Positions 45,377 through 54,808 of a stretch of 64,000 bases of DNA are shown one piece after another (the first letter of the stretch is position 1; the number at the start of each line of letters is the position of its first letter). This stretch comes from Caldilineaceae bacterium (GTDB taxonomy: Bacteria; Chloroflexota; Anaerolineae; Caldilineales; Caldilineaceae). The notes under the pieces were generated by a model. The model worked only from the letters and a program-made list of their open reading frames with translations. It made no database searches and was not told the origin of the DNA. A program made the translations under genes and the position numbers. The stretch spans positions 124,001 to 188,000 of the forward strand of contig JACKBA010000002.1 of assembly GCA_020634815.1 (NCBI GenBank). Reading direction: 5' to 3'.

Positions 45377-45896
45377 GCTATCCTTTTTAGCCCGAACCGG
45401 TGAAGCAGGCAGTTGTGTTCCTATCCGCCGATGCCGATTGGTGTTCAGAGATTGCCATTGAAGCAGACGGGCAGATGTTGGCCGCTCCAGGCGTTCGGCC
45501 TGCGCGTGAGTTGCCATGGTGGATCGAGGTCAGAGAATTGCTCCTTTTCCACGGATAAGGTAGTGTCAAGCGACAGTCTGTTTCAAAATGGCGCCAACTT
45601 CTGCCACCCCAGTCTGGCTTACGAGTTTGCTCAGCAGTTTTGATAATGCCTTTCTGGGCCTTTGTGTGTGCCGGGAATGCGTAGTTCGTGGGAAAAGCGC
45701 AAGCATCAATTGACCCGTCGAACAAGAGGGAATCTGTTACCAATTCAACATGGCTTGTAGCTTTGAAGTGAACTATTTGAAAGTGCAGAGTCTGAGAATT
45801 TGATGGTAAATAGTATATCATATTTGTCGTTAACGGGGCAATATGCCGAAAGTTCTTTCCTGAACTGTAAGTTCTTCCAAGAGATTGTTTTGCGGA
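45377..45896. other. intergenic region, AT-richer, no recognised feature
   Basis: 520 bp between the divergent kinase cluster and the DUF488 operon. The right part (about 45740-45890) is clearly AT-richer than its surroundings and probably holds promoters for both directions, but I could not fix a -35/-10 pair. Open frames here have no recognisable homology pattern. Confidence 0.5.
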
Positions 45897-46474
45897 ATGC
45901 ATGAAGCGCAAAAAACGTCATTACCCATCTATACAATCGGCTACGGCGACCGTTCCATAGAAGCGTTCATCGCCGCGCTACACGCCAACACTATCGCCTA
46001 TCTGCTCGATGTGCGCACCGCGCCCTACTCGCGCTTCAAGCCGGAGTTCAGCAAGGAGGCGCTGGCCAAGGCACTGGCGGCGCAGGGTATCCGCTATGTC
46101 TTTGTCGGCGACAGCCTGGGCGGCCGGCCCGACGATCCGGCGTGCTATGTCGACGGCCGGGTCGACTACGATCGCGTGCGCGAACAGCCCTTCTTCCAGC
46201 GCGGGATCGAGCGCGTGCAGGCGGCCACGCCCAGCAGTTGCGCGTCGTCCTCATGTGCAGCGAGGGCAAGCCGGAGCAGTGCCACCGCACCAAACTCATC
46301 GGCGAAACGCTCGTTGCGCTTGGCATTCCGGTCGTACACATCGACGAGGCGGACCGGCTCATCACCCACGACGAGGCGATCCTGCGGCTGACCGACGGTC
46401 AGCTCAACCTTTTCGGCCAGGAGAGCTTTGCCTCGCGCAAACGGTACAGCACGGCGGAGGAAGAACATGATTGA
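45897..46474 (+). pseudogene. DUF488 family protein (first copy), single-base frame break
   Basis: From the ATG at 45897 the frame reads LPIYTIGYGDRSIEAFIAAL, LLDVRTAPYSRFKPEFSKEA and YVFVGDSLGGRPDD to about 46222; the continuation QQLRVVLMCSEGKPEQCHRT then KLIGETLVALGIPVVHID is in another frame, ending at 46474. One missing base in GCGGCCACGC (46221-46230) would restore a single protein of about 192 residues with both DUF488 hallmarks (the TIGYG strand and the C-x5-CHR motif). It may be a sequencing error because both halves are otherwise perfectly kept. The end overlaps the next DUF488 start by eight bases, so the two are translationally coupled. Confidence 0.85.
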
Positions 46475-46955
46475 GAAAATCGTGACCATCGGCGCGTACG
46501 GCTACGACGCCGACCGCTTTTTTGCCGCGCTGCAAGGGGCGGGCGTCGATACCTTCTGCGACGTGCGCCGGCGGCGCGGCGTGCGCGGCAGCGAGTATGC
46601 CTTTGCCAACCGGGCGCGGCTCGAAGCCCGTCTGGCCGAGCTGGGCATCCGCTACGTTCACCGCCTCGACCTGGCGCCGGACAACGAACTGCGCCAGGCA
46701 CAATATGCTGTCGATGCGGCGGAGCACGTGGGCAAGCGCGCGCGGCAGTCCCTGTCGCCGGCCTTTGTCGATGGCTACCGCCGCGCGCAGTTGGCCGCCT
46801 TCGACAGCCGCCACTTTGCCGAGGAACTGGGGCTGGATGCATGCGTGGTCGCCCTCTTCTGTGTCGAAGCGGAACCGGCGGCATGTCACCGCTCGCTGGT
46901 GGCGGAGCGGCTGGCGGCCGACCTGGGGCTGCCGGTGGAGCATCTGCTGCCCTGA
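46467..46955 (+). CDS. DUF488 family protein (second copy)
   Basis: 162 residues. IVTIGAYGYDADRFFAALQG opens the fold, then DTFCDVRRRRGVRGSEYAFA and, near the end, LFCVEAEPAACHRSLVAERL with the family Cys-x6-CHR motif. The function of DUF488 proteins is not established; their conserved Cys/His/Arg patch suggests a nucleotide- or nucleic-acid-linked enzyme. Overlaps the first DUF488 gene and precedes the RecQ gene by about 90 bp. The two copies are clearly diverged from each other, so this is not a recent duplication. Confidence 0.9.
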   Translation: MIEKIVTIGAYGYDADRFFAALQGAGVDTFCDVRRRRGVRGSEYAFANRARLEARLAELGIRYVHRLDLAPDNELRQAQYAVDAAEHVGKRARQSLSPAFVDGYRRAQLAAFDSRHFAEELGLDACVVALFCVEAEPAACHRSLVAERLAADLGLPVEHLLP

Positions 46956-47044
46956 AATCGATCATTTTGCCGATGCACTTTTGTCCGAAATGATGCATCA
47001 TGCCGGGGAGAGTCAAACCCTCAGCTTCGCCCCGGGAGAGAACG

Positions 47045-49933
47045 ATGAAAGTCCTGATTGTTGCCAAAACGAGAATGGGCGCCGGCGCCTGTGTCGGCGG
47101 GATCGCGCTGGAGGATGGGCGCAGCGTGCGCCTCATCGACGCGTATGCGGACGCGCACGCCGGTGGCGGCATGCACTATGCCGTCGGCGAGATCTGGGAG
47201 ATCGAGACCGAAGCAGCCGAAATCGAGCCGCCGCACGTGGAGGATGTGCGGGTGCTGAGCAGCCGCCGCGCCGGCCGGCAGCGCGACGTGGCCGCGGTCA
47301 TCGAGGCGCGCATGGCGCCGGTCGCCGGCAGCGTCGACGGCCCTTTTGAGGGGCACTTGCAGCGCGCGACAGGCGGTGCGCTCTACGTGAGTGACGCCGG
47401 CGGGCTGCCCGCTTTCAGCACCTGCTTCTGGCGCCCGGACCGCCCGCTGCGCCGTGTCGAGACCGAGCACCGCATCCGCTATGTTTACTCAGGCGATGAA
47501 GGGGAGTGCTCGTTTGTCTTTGTCGGCCTTCAGGAGCCGGTGGCGGAGATCCCGGCCGGTACGCTGCTGCGGCTGTCGCTGACGCGGCGCTGGCGCCCCG
47601 ACAATCGGCCGGACTTCGAGCTGCGGTGCTACGCCCAACTATCGGGATGGATCGACCTGGCGCCGGACGGGCAGGCGGAGGATCACCCGGCTCTGCCGGA
47701 CGCGGGCAGCGATGCCGCGGATCTCGACCAGGCGCGTCGACTGCTCAAGGATATCTTTGGCTACGACGAGTTTCGCCCGCTCCAGGAGGAGATCATCGCC
47801 GGCGTGCTGCGCGGCCAGGACACGCTCGCCATCATGCCCACGGGCAGCGGCAAGTCGGTCTGCTACCAGATCCCGGCGCTCCTGCTTGACGGCCCCACGG
47901 TGGTCGTGACACCGCTGATCTCGCTCATGCAGGACCAGGTCGACCAGTTGCGCCAGGTCGGCGTGGCGGCAGCCTACCTTAACAGCACGCTCGACTATCG
48001 CTCCTATGCCGAAACGGTCGCGGCCATTCGCCGCGGCGAGATCAAGCTGATCTACCTGGCGCCGGAGACGCTGCTGCGCCCGGAGACACTGGTGCTGCTC
48101 GAAGGGGTGCGGCCGGCCTGCATCGCCATCGACGAGGCGCACTGTATCTCTGAGTGGGGGCACGACTTCCGGCCTGAGTATCGCCAGTTGGTGAACGTGC
48201 GGCGGCGCTTTGCCGATGCGGTCTGCGTGGCGCTGACGGCCACTGCCACCCCGCGCGTGCAGGAGGACATCCAGCAGTCGCTCCACTTTGCGCGCAGCCA
48301 GACCTTTGTCGCCAGCTTCAACCGCCCCAACCTCCTGCTGGCCGTGCGCCCGCGCGACGACGGCGCCCGCCAGATCGTCGCCTTTCTGGCCGAGCACAAG
48401 GAAGAGTCGGGCATCGTCTACTGCAACACGCGCAAGCAGGTGGAGGAGCTGACCGCGCAACTGGCCGCGGCCGGTCTGCCGGTCGTCGCCTATCACGCCG
48501 GGCTGGAGGATGGCGTGCGCGCCGCTAACCAGCGCCGCTTTTTGGGCGAGGATGGCTGCATTGCCGTCGCCACGATTGCCTTTGGCATGGGTATCAACAA
48601 GCCGGACGTGCGTTTCGTCGTCCATCACAACCTGCCCAACAGCATCGAGCACTACTACCAGCAGATCGGCCGCGCCGGGCGTGACGGACTGCCGGCGCAC
48701 TGCCTGCTGCTCTATCACCCCAAGGATCTGGGCACGCACTACTTCCACATCGAGGAAGGCGCGGCGACGGAACGCGCGGGGCGGTCGGCGCGCTTGCAGG
48801 CGATGGATCGCCTGGCGCGCACGCGCACGTGCCGTCGCACGCCACTGCTCGAGTATTTTGGCGAACAGCATGCAGCGGAGTCGTGCGGCGCGTGTGACAA
48901 CTGCCAGGCGGGCAGCGACGACGCACCGGTGACGGACGTGACCATCGACGCACAGAAGTTTCTGTCGTGCGTAAAGCGTACGGGCGAGCGCTTTGGCGCC
49001 GGCTATATCGTCGACGTGCTGCGCGGATCGCGGCGGCGCGAAATTCTGGCGCGGCGCCACGATACACTCTCCACCTACGCCATCGGCAAGGAGCATGATG
49101 CGCACACGTGGCGGCGCCTGGCGCAGGAGTTCATGCTGCAAGGGCTGGTGGAGCAGGATCTCGAACATGGCATGTTGCGTGTGACCGCGGCCGGGTGGGA
49201 CGTGATGAAGGGACAGGCAGTCCACGTGCCGGCGGAGGCGATTACCGGCCAGAGCACGGCGCGGGCGGCGGCCGCCACCACCTACGACGCCCGGCTCTTT
49301 GCCCGGCTGCGCATCCTGCGCCGGTCGCTTGCCGACGATCTGCACATCCCCGCCTATGCCGTCTTTCCCGACCGCACCCTTATGGACATGGCCTCCTACC
49401 TGCCGCAGAGTGCCGCCGATCTGCGCCGGATTCACGGCGTCGGCACGCGCAAGGAAGAGCAGTTTGGCGCGCGCTTCCTGGCCTGCATTCGCCAGTATTG
49501 CGAAGAGGAGGGCATCGATCCGGCCAGCGGACTGCGCTCTGAGACGCCGTCACGCGTGGAACGCCCGCCCGCCCGGCGCCGCTTCGAGGAGGTGGGGGAG
49601 ATGTTTGCTGAGGGTCGAAGCGTCGAGGAAATTCAGAAATTCTTCGACGTGCAGCGGTCGACGGTGATCAATCACCTGGTGCACTACCAGGCAGCCGGCC
49701 ATGCGCTCGACCCGGCGCGCATCCTGGCGCTGTCACAACTCGAGCCGGCGCTGCGCCAGCCGGCCTTGCGCCGCCTGGCTGCCACGACGGAAATGCAGCT
49801 CACCCCGATCTACGAAGAGTTCGGCGGGCTGGTGTCGTATGAAGAGTTGCACGTTTTGCGTCTGTACCTGCGCTGCCGCCGCGAGCTAGATGAGACAGCT
49901 ATGTTCGAGCAGCCGGCGCCTTATGAGCCATAG
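47045..49933 (+). CDS. recQ: RecQ-family DNA helicase with extra N-terminal (dual-OB-like) module
   Basis: 962 residues from the ATG at 47045 (GGGAGAG upstream). Residues 1 to about 225 form an added domain (MKVLIVAKTRMGAGACVGGI, VRLIDAYADAHAGGG, YAVGEIWEIETEAAEIEPPH) that looks like the dual OB-fold modules of some nucleic-acid enzymes. Then the RecQ core: FGYDEFRPLQEEIIAGVLRG, Walker A IMPTGSGKSVCYQ, DEAH box AIDEAHCISEWGHDFRP, motif VI YYQQIGRAGRDG; zinc cysteines ESCGACDNC; RQC; an HRDC domain (RLRILRRSLADDLHIPAYAV); and a C-terminal HTH_40-like domain (GRSVEEIQKFFDVQRSTVIN). A 3'-5' helicase for recombination or repair intermediates. Third gene of the DUF488 operon. Confidence 0.92.
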   Translation: MKVLIVAKTRMGAGACVGGIALEDGRSVRLIDAYADAHAGGGMHYAVGEIWEIETEAAEIEPPHVEDVRVLSSRRAGRQRDVAAVIEARMAPVAGSVDGPFEGHLQRATGGALYVSDAGGLPAFSTCFWRPDRPLRRVETEHRIRYVYSGDEGECSFVFVGLQEPVAEIPAGTLLRLSLTRRWRPDNRPDFELRCYAQLSGWIDLAPDGQAEDHPALPDAGSDAADLDQARRLLKDIFGYDEFRPLQEEIIAGVLRGQDTLAIMPTGSGKSVCYQIPALLLDGPTVVVTPLISLMQDQVDQLRQVGVAAAYLNSTLDYRSYAETVAAIRRGEIKLIYLAPETLLRPETLVLLEGVRPACIAIDEAHCISEWGHDFRPEYRQLVNVRRRFADAVCVALTATATPRVQEDIQQSLHFARSQTFVASFNRPNLLLAVRPRDDGARQIVAFLAEHKEESGIVYCNTRKQVEELTAQLAAAGLPVVAYHAGLEDGVRAANQRRFLGEDGCIAVATIAFGMGINKPDVRFVVHHNLPNSIEHYYQQIGRAGRDGLPAHCLLLYHPKDLGTHYFHIEEGAATERAGRSARLQAMDRLARTRTCRRTPLLEYFGEQHAAESCGACDNCQAGSDDAPVTDVTIDAQKFLSCVKRTGERFGAGYIVDVLRGSRRREILARRHDTLSTYAIGKEHDAHTWRRLAQEFMLQGLVEQDLEHGMLRVTAAGWDVMKGQAVHVPAEAITGQSTARAAAATTYDARLFARLRILRRSLADDLHIPAYAVFPDRTLMDMASYLPQSAADLRRIHGVGTRKEEQFGARFLACIRQYCEEEGIDPASGLRSETPSRVERPPARRRFEEVGEMFAEGRSVEEIQKFFDVQRSTVINHLVHYQAAGHALDPARILALSQLEPALRQPALRRLAATTEMQLTPIYEEFGGLVSYEELHVLRLYLRCRRELDETAMFEQPAPYEP

Positions 49934-49942
49934 TCCGGCAAT

Positions 49943-50431
49943 CTAGCCTGCCTCCAGATCGACCGCCATGTGGTAATAGGGCAGTTGGTCCAACTCGTCG
50001 AATTCTTCGTCGTAGGTGGCAAAGCCGTGGCTCGTATAGAGGTTGATGGCGCGCTGGTTGTCGGTTACCACCATCAGGTAGACCTTTGACACGGCAACAC
50101 CGCGTCCCCACGCCAGCAGCCTGCCCAGCATGCTCTTGCCGATTCCCTTGCCCTGCCAGCCTTCCGCAACGACGATGCCCAGATACGGTTGCTCCGACGT
50201 GAGGTTGGCCAGAAAAGCCCAGCCGACGATTGAATCGATGTTCCAGGCGAGCAGATCGATGCGGCCGCGAGGGTCAGTGAGGTTCTCGGCCGCGATTTGC
50301 CGGCACGCGGCGAGCGTGGTCCGGTCGCCCAGGGGACGAAAGGTGCGAATCGTCGTTGGCTGGAGACCATTGTAGAAATTGGCCAGCGCCTGGGCATCGG
50401 TTAGTCTGAGTGCCTGAAGTGTGTAGGACAT
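49943..50431 (-). CDS. GNAT family N-acetyltransferase
   Basis: 162 residues. Acetyl-CoA-binding motif A is visible as YLGIVVAEGWQGKGIGKSML (Q-x-x-G-x-G), followed by VYLMVVTDNQRAINLYTSHG, the usual motif B. The N-terminus LQALRLTDAQALANFYNGLQ is typical. The substrate is unknown. Convergent with recQ, with only ten bases between the stops. Confidence 0.9.
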   Translation of the reverse strand: MSYTLQALRLTDAQALANFYNGLQPTTIRTFRPLGDRTTLAACRQIAAENLTDPRGRIDLLAWNIDSIVGWAFLANLTSEQPYLGIVVAEGWQGKGIGKSMLGRLLAWGRGVAVSKVYLMVVTDNQRAINLYTSHGFATYDEEFDELDQLPYYHMAVDLEAG

Positions 50432-50469
50432 TGTAAACTCGGAAATCAGTCCACGGTCAAGCTAATGCT

Positions 50470-50939
50470 TCACCGAACAAACACCACGAACACTGATGAT
50501 GCCGCCGCTATTACGGCACAAACGACTGCAACGATCATCGCTAGGTTCTGTTTGCGAATATTGTCCACATGGCGCTGCTCTTCACGCTCTTCACTCGCTT
50601 TGCGCGAAACAAAATCCAACAAAGCAAATAGCTCTTCATTTGACAAACGTGTACTCGAATCTTGAGCATTTGGGTCAATGTAAGAGCGAAGCGAATACCG
50701 CAGAAGCAGGGAATAGCGGTAATGCCCGTCATATTGTTCTTTGGACTTCCGAAAGATTCCCCTGAAACTGTCAAGAACAATGGTGACGTCAGCTTCTTCG
50801 AGGTTCAAATAGTCTGCCAACCAAGTTGCAGTTGCGTTGTCGATAGTTTTTTGTATGTCGTCGAGTATCTTTGGCAGACCGCAAGATAGGTTACTAGCGC
50901 GATTATAGTTTCATAGTGATCAGTGTACTTCGGAGTCAT
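50470..50939 (-). pseudogene. small membrane protein gene, probable single-base frame break
   Basis: The downstream frame (to 50470) gives LADYLNLEEADVTIVLDSF, a basic middle part and a C-terminal membrane segment LAMIVAVVCAVIAAASSVFVV. That frame stays open above its first usual start (TTG 50820) as GLPKILDDIQKTIDNATATW but has no start codon there. An ATG at 50939 with GAGGA seven bases upstream begins MTPKYTDHYETIIALVTYLA in the neighbouring frame. A one-base shift near 50880 joins them into about 155 residues. Alternatively the start is the CTG in GGTCTGCCA. AT-richer than its surroundings, which suggests recent acquisition. No family recognised. Confidence 0.5.
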
Positions 50940-51258
50940 GTTACATTCCTCGATTTGTCCATTCGTGAAGGTACTATTGACTTCAACTTGTTCAAGACAA
51001 AGCTTTCCACGAGTTATTTGTTCGTGCAAATTACGTCATGAATTTGTGCCGCCAACTTGCCCCGCTTTCTTCTGCTATGGAGCATTCGATGCAAGATGTT
51101 ATTCGACCGCGCTGTATAGATGTCGCCCAATGAATGTGGTTTGCAGGACTTCCTACGAGACATAGCCCCGGCTAAGACTGTCCACCCGACCAGTGACAAA
51201 CTCCCCTTTTTGATCAAAAATCATAGCGAACGTTCGCTTTTTTATTGGGGGCAACTCA
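50940..51258. other. AT-richer intergenic region with a palindrome before tetR
   Basis: About 320 bp between the small membrane-protein gene and the second tetR gene. Apart from the TetR-type palindrome at 51225-51238 I see no gene or RNA. Base composition resembles that of the small membrane-protein gene. Confidence 0.45.
51225..51238. promoter_or_regulatory. putative operator of the second TetR
   Basis: AGCGAACGTTCGCT is a perfect 14-bp palindrome 20 bp upstream of the tetR start. The inner AACGTTCG is shared with the palindrome at 1810-1827. It fits autoregulation and control of the exporter operon. Confidence 0.65.
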
Positions 51259-51879
51259 ATGGTCGACGAACCGCTGCGCAAAGGGGAACAGACACAGGCC
51301 CGCATCCTCGATGCGGCCTTTGCGCTCTTTATGGAGCAGGGCTATCACGGCACCTCCATGCGCCAGATCGTCGAGCGGGCCGGCATCACCATGGGCGGCG
51401 TCTACAACCACTTCGCCAGCAAGGAAGAGATCTGGAAAGCGGTCTTTTTTGAGCGCCATCCCTATCACGCCATCCTGCCCGTGCTGCGCGAGGCGGAAGG
51501 TGCGACGGCCGCCGACTACGTGCGCGACGCCGCGCGGCGGCTGGTCGGCGAGTTGAACAAGCAGCAAGATCTGCTGCATATCATGTTCATCGAATTGGTT
51601 GAGTTCAACGGCGCGCATATTCCGCAACTCTACGAACGTATCGCCCCGCAGCTACCGCAACTGAGCGCTGTGTTGAGCGCCAAAGCCGGTGCGTTGCGTG
51701 CGATCCCGCTGCCGCTCCTGGCGCGTTCGTTCCTGGGGTATTTCTTCTCGTTCTACATCACCGAGGCGTTGATGCCCCCGGCAGTGCGCAGCCTCATGGG
51801 CGATGCTTCGTTCGATGACTTCGTCGACATCTACCTGCATGGCATTCTGGCGGCTCCGGGGGCGGGCAGTGAGGAGTGA
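51259..51879 (+). CDS. TetR/AcrR family regulator of the ABC exporter operon
   Basis: 206 residues. N-terminal HTH: RILDAAFALFMEQGYHGTSM then RQIVERAGITMGGVYNHFAS and KEEIWKAVFF. The C-terminal ligand-binding part is distinct from the first TetR of the window. It is the first gene of a same-strand run tetR-permease-adaptor-ATPase-ATPase, and the palindrome at 51225 sits in its leader, so it very probably represses its own operon until an exported compound binds. Confidence 0.93.
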   Translation: MVDEPLRKGEQTQARILDAAFALFMEQGYHGTSMRQIVERAGITMGGVYNHFASKEEIWKAVFFERHPYHAILPVLREAEGATAADYVRDAARRLVGELNKQQDLLHIMFIELVEFNGAHIPQLYERIAPQLPQLSAVLSAKAGALRAIPLPLLARSFLGYFFSFYITEALMPPAVRSLMGDASFDDFVDIYLHGILAAPGAGSEE

Positions 51880-51927
51880 GCGGGTCGCGGTCATGTGGAT
51901 CGACGCACTTCGTTTTTGTGAGAGGGA

Positions 51928-53067
<1,140 letters not shown>

Positions 53068-53129
53068 TTTCTGGGCCTCCAGTGAAGGGGCGCCCTCCCT
53101 GTGAGGCAATGTAGCGCGGAGCTGAATTC

Positions 53130-53765
53130 ATGCACCCAAATCCACGTCGAATCCTACCTGTCCTCGGCATCCTGATCTTGCTGGGCCTGGCCGGCTACTA
53201 TCTGGTCTGGCCGGCTATCAGCAAGGATGGCGCGCTGGTGGTCTCCGGCACAGTCGAGGCGACCGAAGTCCGACTTGCCTCGGAACTGGGCGGAGTCGTC
53301 GACGAAGTCTATGTGGCCGAAGGCGATCTTGTGGCCGCCAACCAGAACGTCGTGTCGGTACAGCCGAGCAACAGCACGCGCGGCTCCTCTCGCGAGCGCA
53401 TCCGCACGCCGATCGCCGGCACCGTGCTCTACCGGTCGGTGGAACCGGGTGAATTTGCCTCACCGGGCGCGCCGCTCGTCACCGTGGCCGACCTCGACCG
53501 CCTGACGCTCACGGTTTACGTGCCCGAAGATCGCTACGGCCAGATCATGCTCGGCGCGAGCTACCCGGTGACGGTCGATTCCTATCCGGCTGAGGTGTTC
53601 ACCGGTACGGTGAGCCATATCGCCGATCGCGCCGAGTTCACCCCGCGTAATGTGCAGACGACGGACAGCCGCAAGACCACCGTTTTTGCCATCAAGCTGG
53701 ACCTGGCACAGAACGGCGGCAAGTTGAAGCCGGGCATGCCGGCGGATGTGAATCTTGGCGAGTAG
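53130..53765 (+). CDS. HlyD-type periplasmic adaptor, unusually short
   Basis: 211 residues. One N-terminal membrane segment (ILPVLGILILLGLAGYYLVW) then a membrane-fusion-protein beta core: VSGTVEATEVRLASELGGVV, DEVYVAEGDLVAANQNVVSV, RIRTPIAGTVLYRSVEPGEF and PLVTVADLDRLTLTVYVPED. The alpha-helical hairpin that normally interrupts the lipoyl domain is nearly absent (only about 15 residues, PSNSTRGSSRERI), so it cannot reach an outer-membrane channel as a standard HlyD would. That fits a cell with a different envelope or a purely substrate-gating role. Between the permease and the ATPases in the exporter operon. Confidence 0.88.
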   Translation: MHPNPRRILPVLGILILLGLAGYYLVWPAISKDGALVVSGTVEATEVRLASELGGVVDEVYVAEGDLVAANQNVVSVQPSNSTRGSSRERIRTPIAGTVLYRSVEPGEFASPGAPLVTVADLDRLTLTVYVPEDRYGQIMLGASYPVTVDSYPAEVFTGTVSHIADRAEFTPRNVQTTDSRKTTVFAIKLDLAQNGGKLKPGMPADVNLGE

Positions 53766-53870
53766 AGAGTAGAGATTAGAGAATAGAGATTGGAGATTGG
53801 CTCGGACACGGTCATCCCTTGTGTCGTCGCCGAATCGCTCAATCTCCAATCTCCCAATCTCCATAGAATC
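53761..53870. repeat. inverted pair of degenerate 7-bp repeats
   Basis: Left: AGTAGAG AGTAGAG ATTAGAG AATAGAG ATTGGAG ATTGGCT (from 53761). Right: CAATCTC CAATCTC C CAATCTC ending just before the ATPase start. The two arms can pair. Located inside the exporter operon, between adaptor and first ATPase; the left arm includes the adaptor's stop codon. Confidence 0.8.
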
Positions 53871-53872
53871 GT

Positions 53873-54808
53873 ATGCCTGACTATCTGATCGACGCCTGGG
53901 AATTACACAAGTCGTTTGGCGAAACTCGTGCCGTCGACGGCGTGAGCCTGAGCGTCGCTGCCGGTGAAATCTATGGTTTGGTCGGGCCGGATGGCGCGGG
54001 CAAGACGACGGTCATGCGGCTGCTTTGTGGCGCGCTCACGCTCGATGACGGCGACGTGGAGATTGGCGGTTACGACATCCGGCGCCAGGTCGAGCGGGCG
54101 CGCGAGCAGATCGGCTACCTGGCGCAGCGCTTTTCCCTCTACGAAGAACTGACCGTGCAGGAAAACCTGCGCTTCTTTGCCGAGGTGCGCGGCCTGCAGC
54201 CGGCGCAGTGGGCGCCGCGCAGCCGGGAGATCCTGGCGTTTGTCGGGCTGGAACCATTCCGCGATCGGCGCGCCGGGCAGCTCTCGGGTGGCATGAAGCA
54301 GAAACTCGGCCTGGCGCTGGCGCTCATCAACGAGCCGCGTGTCCTGCTGCTCGACGAGCCAACCACCGGCGTCGACCCGGTGACGCGCCAGGATTTCTGG
54401 CGGCTGATCCTGCCGCTGCTGCGCCGGGGCAACCTGGCCGTCCTGGTCAGCACGCCGTATATGGATGAGGCGCTGCGCTGCACGCGCATCGGCTTCATGC
54501 GCGGCGGGCGCATCATCAGCGAGGGGCCGCCCGCCGACCTGCGCCGCCGCCTCGATGGCCGGATCCTCGAACTGGCCGGTTCGCCCGACAAACTGCTTGT
54601 GGAGATGGCGCGCCGCGATCCCGGCGTGGAGACGGCCGAACGCTTCGGCAACCGCTTTCATCTGCGCGTGGCGCCAGGACAGGCCCAGGCCGTGCTGGCG
54701 CGGCTGGGGCCGGCGATCCAGGCGGCCGGCGGCACGGTGGAGGAATTGGCCATCATCGATCCGCAGTTGGAAGATGTCTTTATCGAACTGGCGGAGCACC
54801 AGGCATGA
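53873..54808 (+). CDS. ABC transporter ATP-binding protein (first)
   Basis: 311 residues. Walker A GLVGPDGAGKTTVMRLLCG, Q loop LAQRFSLYEELTVQENLRFF, ABC signature LSGGMKQKLGLALAL and Walker B VLLLDEPTTGVDPVTRQDFW, all intact. The C-terminal about 90 residues (DLRRRLDGRILELAGSPDKL on) form a regulatory tail as in YbhF-type ATPases. No good ribosome site precedes the ATG; the leader is a 7-bp repeat array. Overlaps the second ATPase by four bases. Confidence 0.95.
   Translation: MPDYLIDAWELHKSFGETRAVDGVSLSVAAGEIYGLVGPDGAGKTTVMRLLCGALTLDDGDVEIGGYDIRRQVERAREQIGYLAQRFSLYEELTVQENLRFFAEVRGLQPAQWAPRSREILAFVGLEPFRDRRAGQLSGGMKQKLGLALALINEPRVLLLDEPTTGVDPVTRQDFWRLILPLLRRGNLAVLVSTPYMDEALRCTRIGFMRGGRIISEGPPADLRRRLDGRILELAGSPDKLLVEMARRDPGVETAERFGNRFHLRVAPGQAQAVLARLGPAIQAAGGTVEELAIIDPQLEDVFIELAEHQA

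Noticed and set aside
45387..45911. 174-codon minus-strand frame in the gap before the DUF488 operon
   Set aside because: Composition changes along it, no ribosome site and no protein-like pattern; treated as non-coding.
53761..53870. Rho-independent terminator inside the exporter operon
   Set aside because: The arms can pair, but they are part of a periodic repeat array without a T-run, so termination is not supported.
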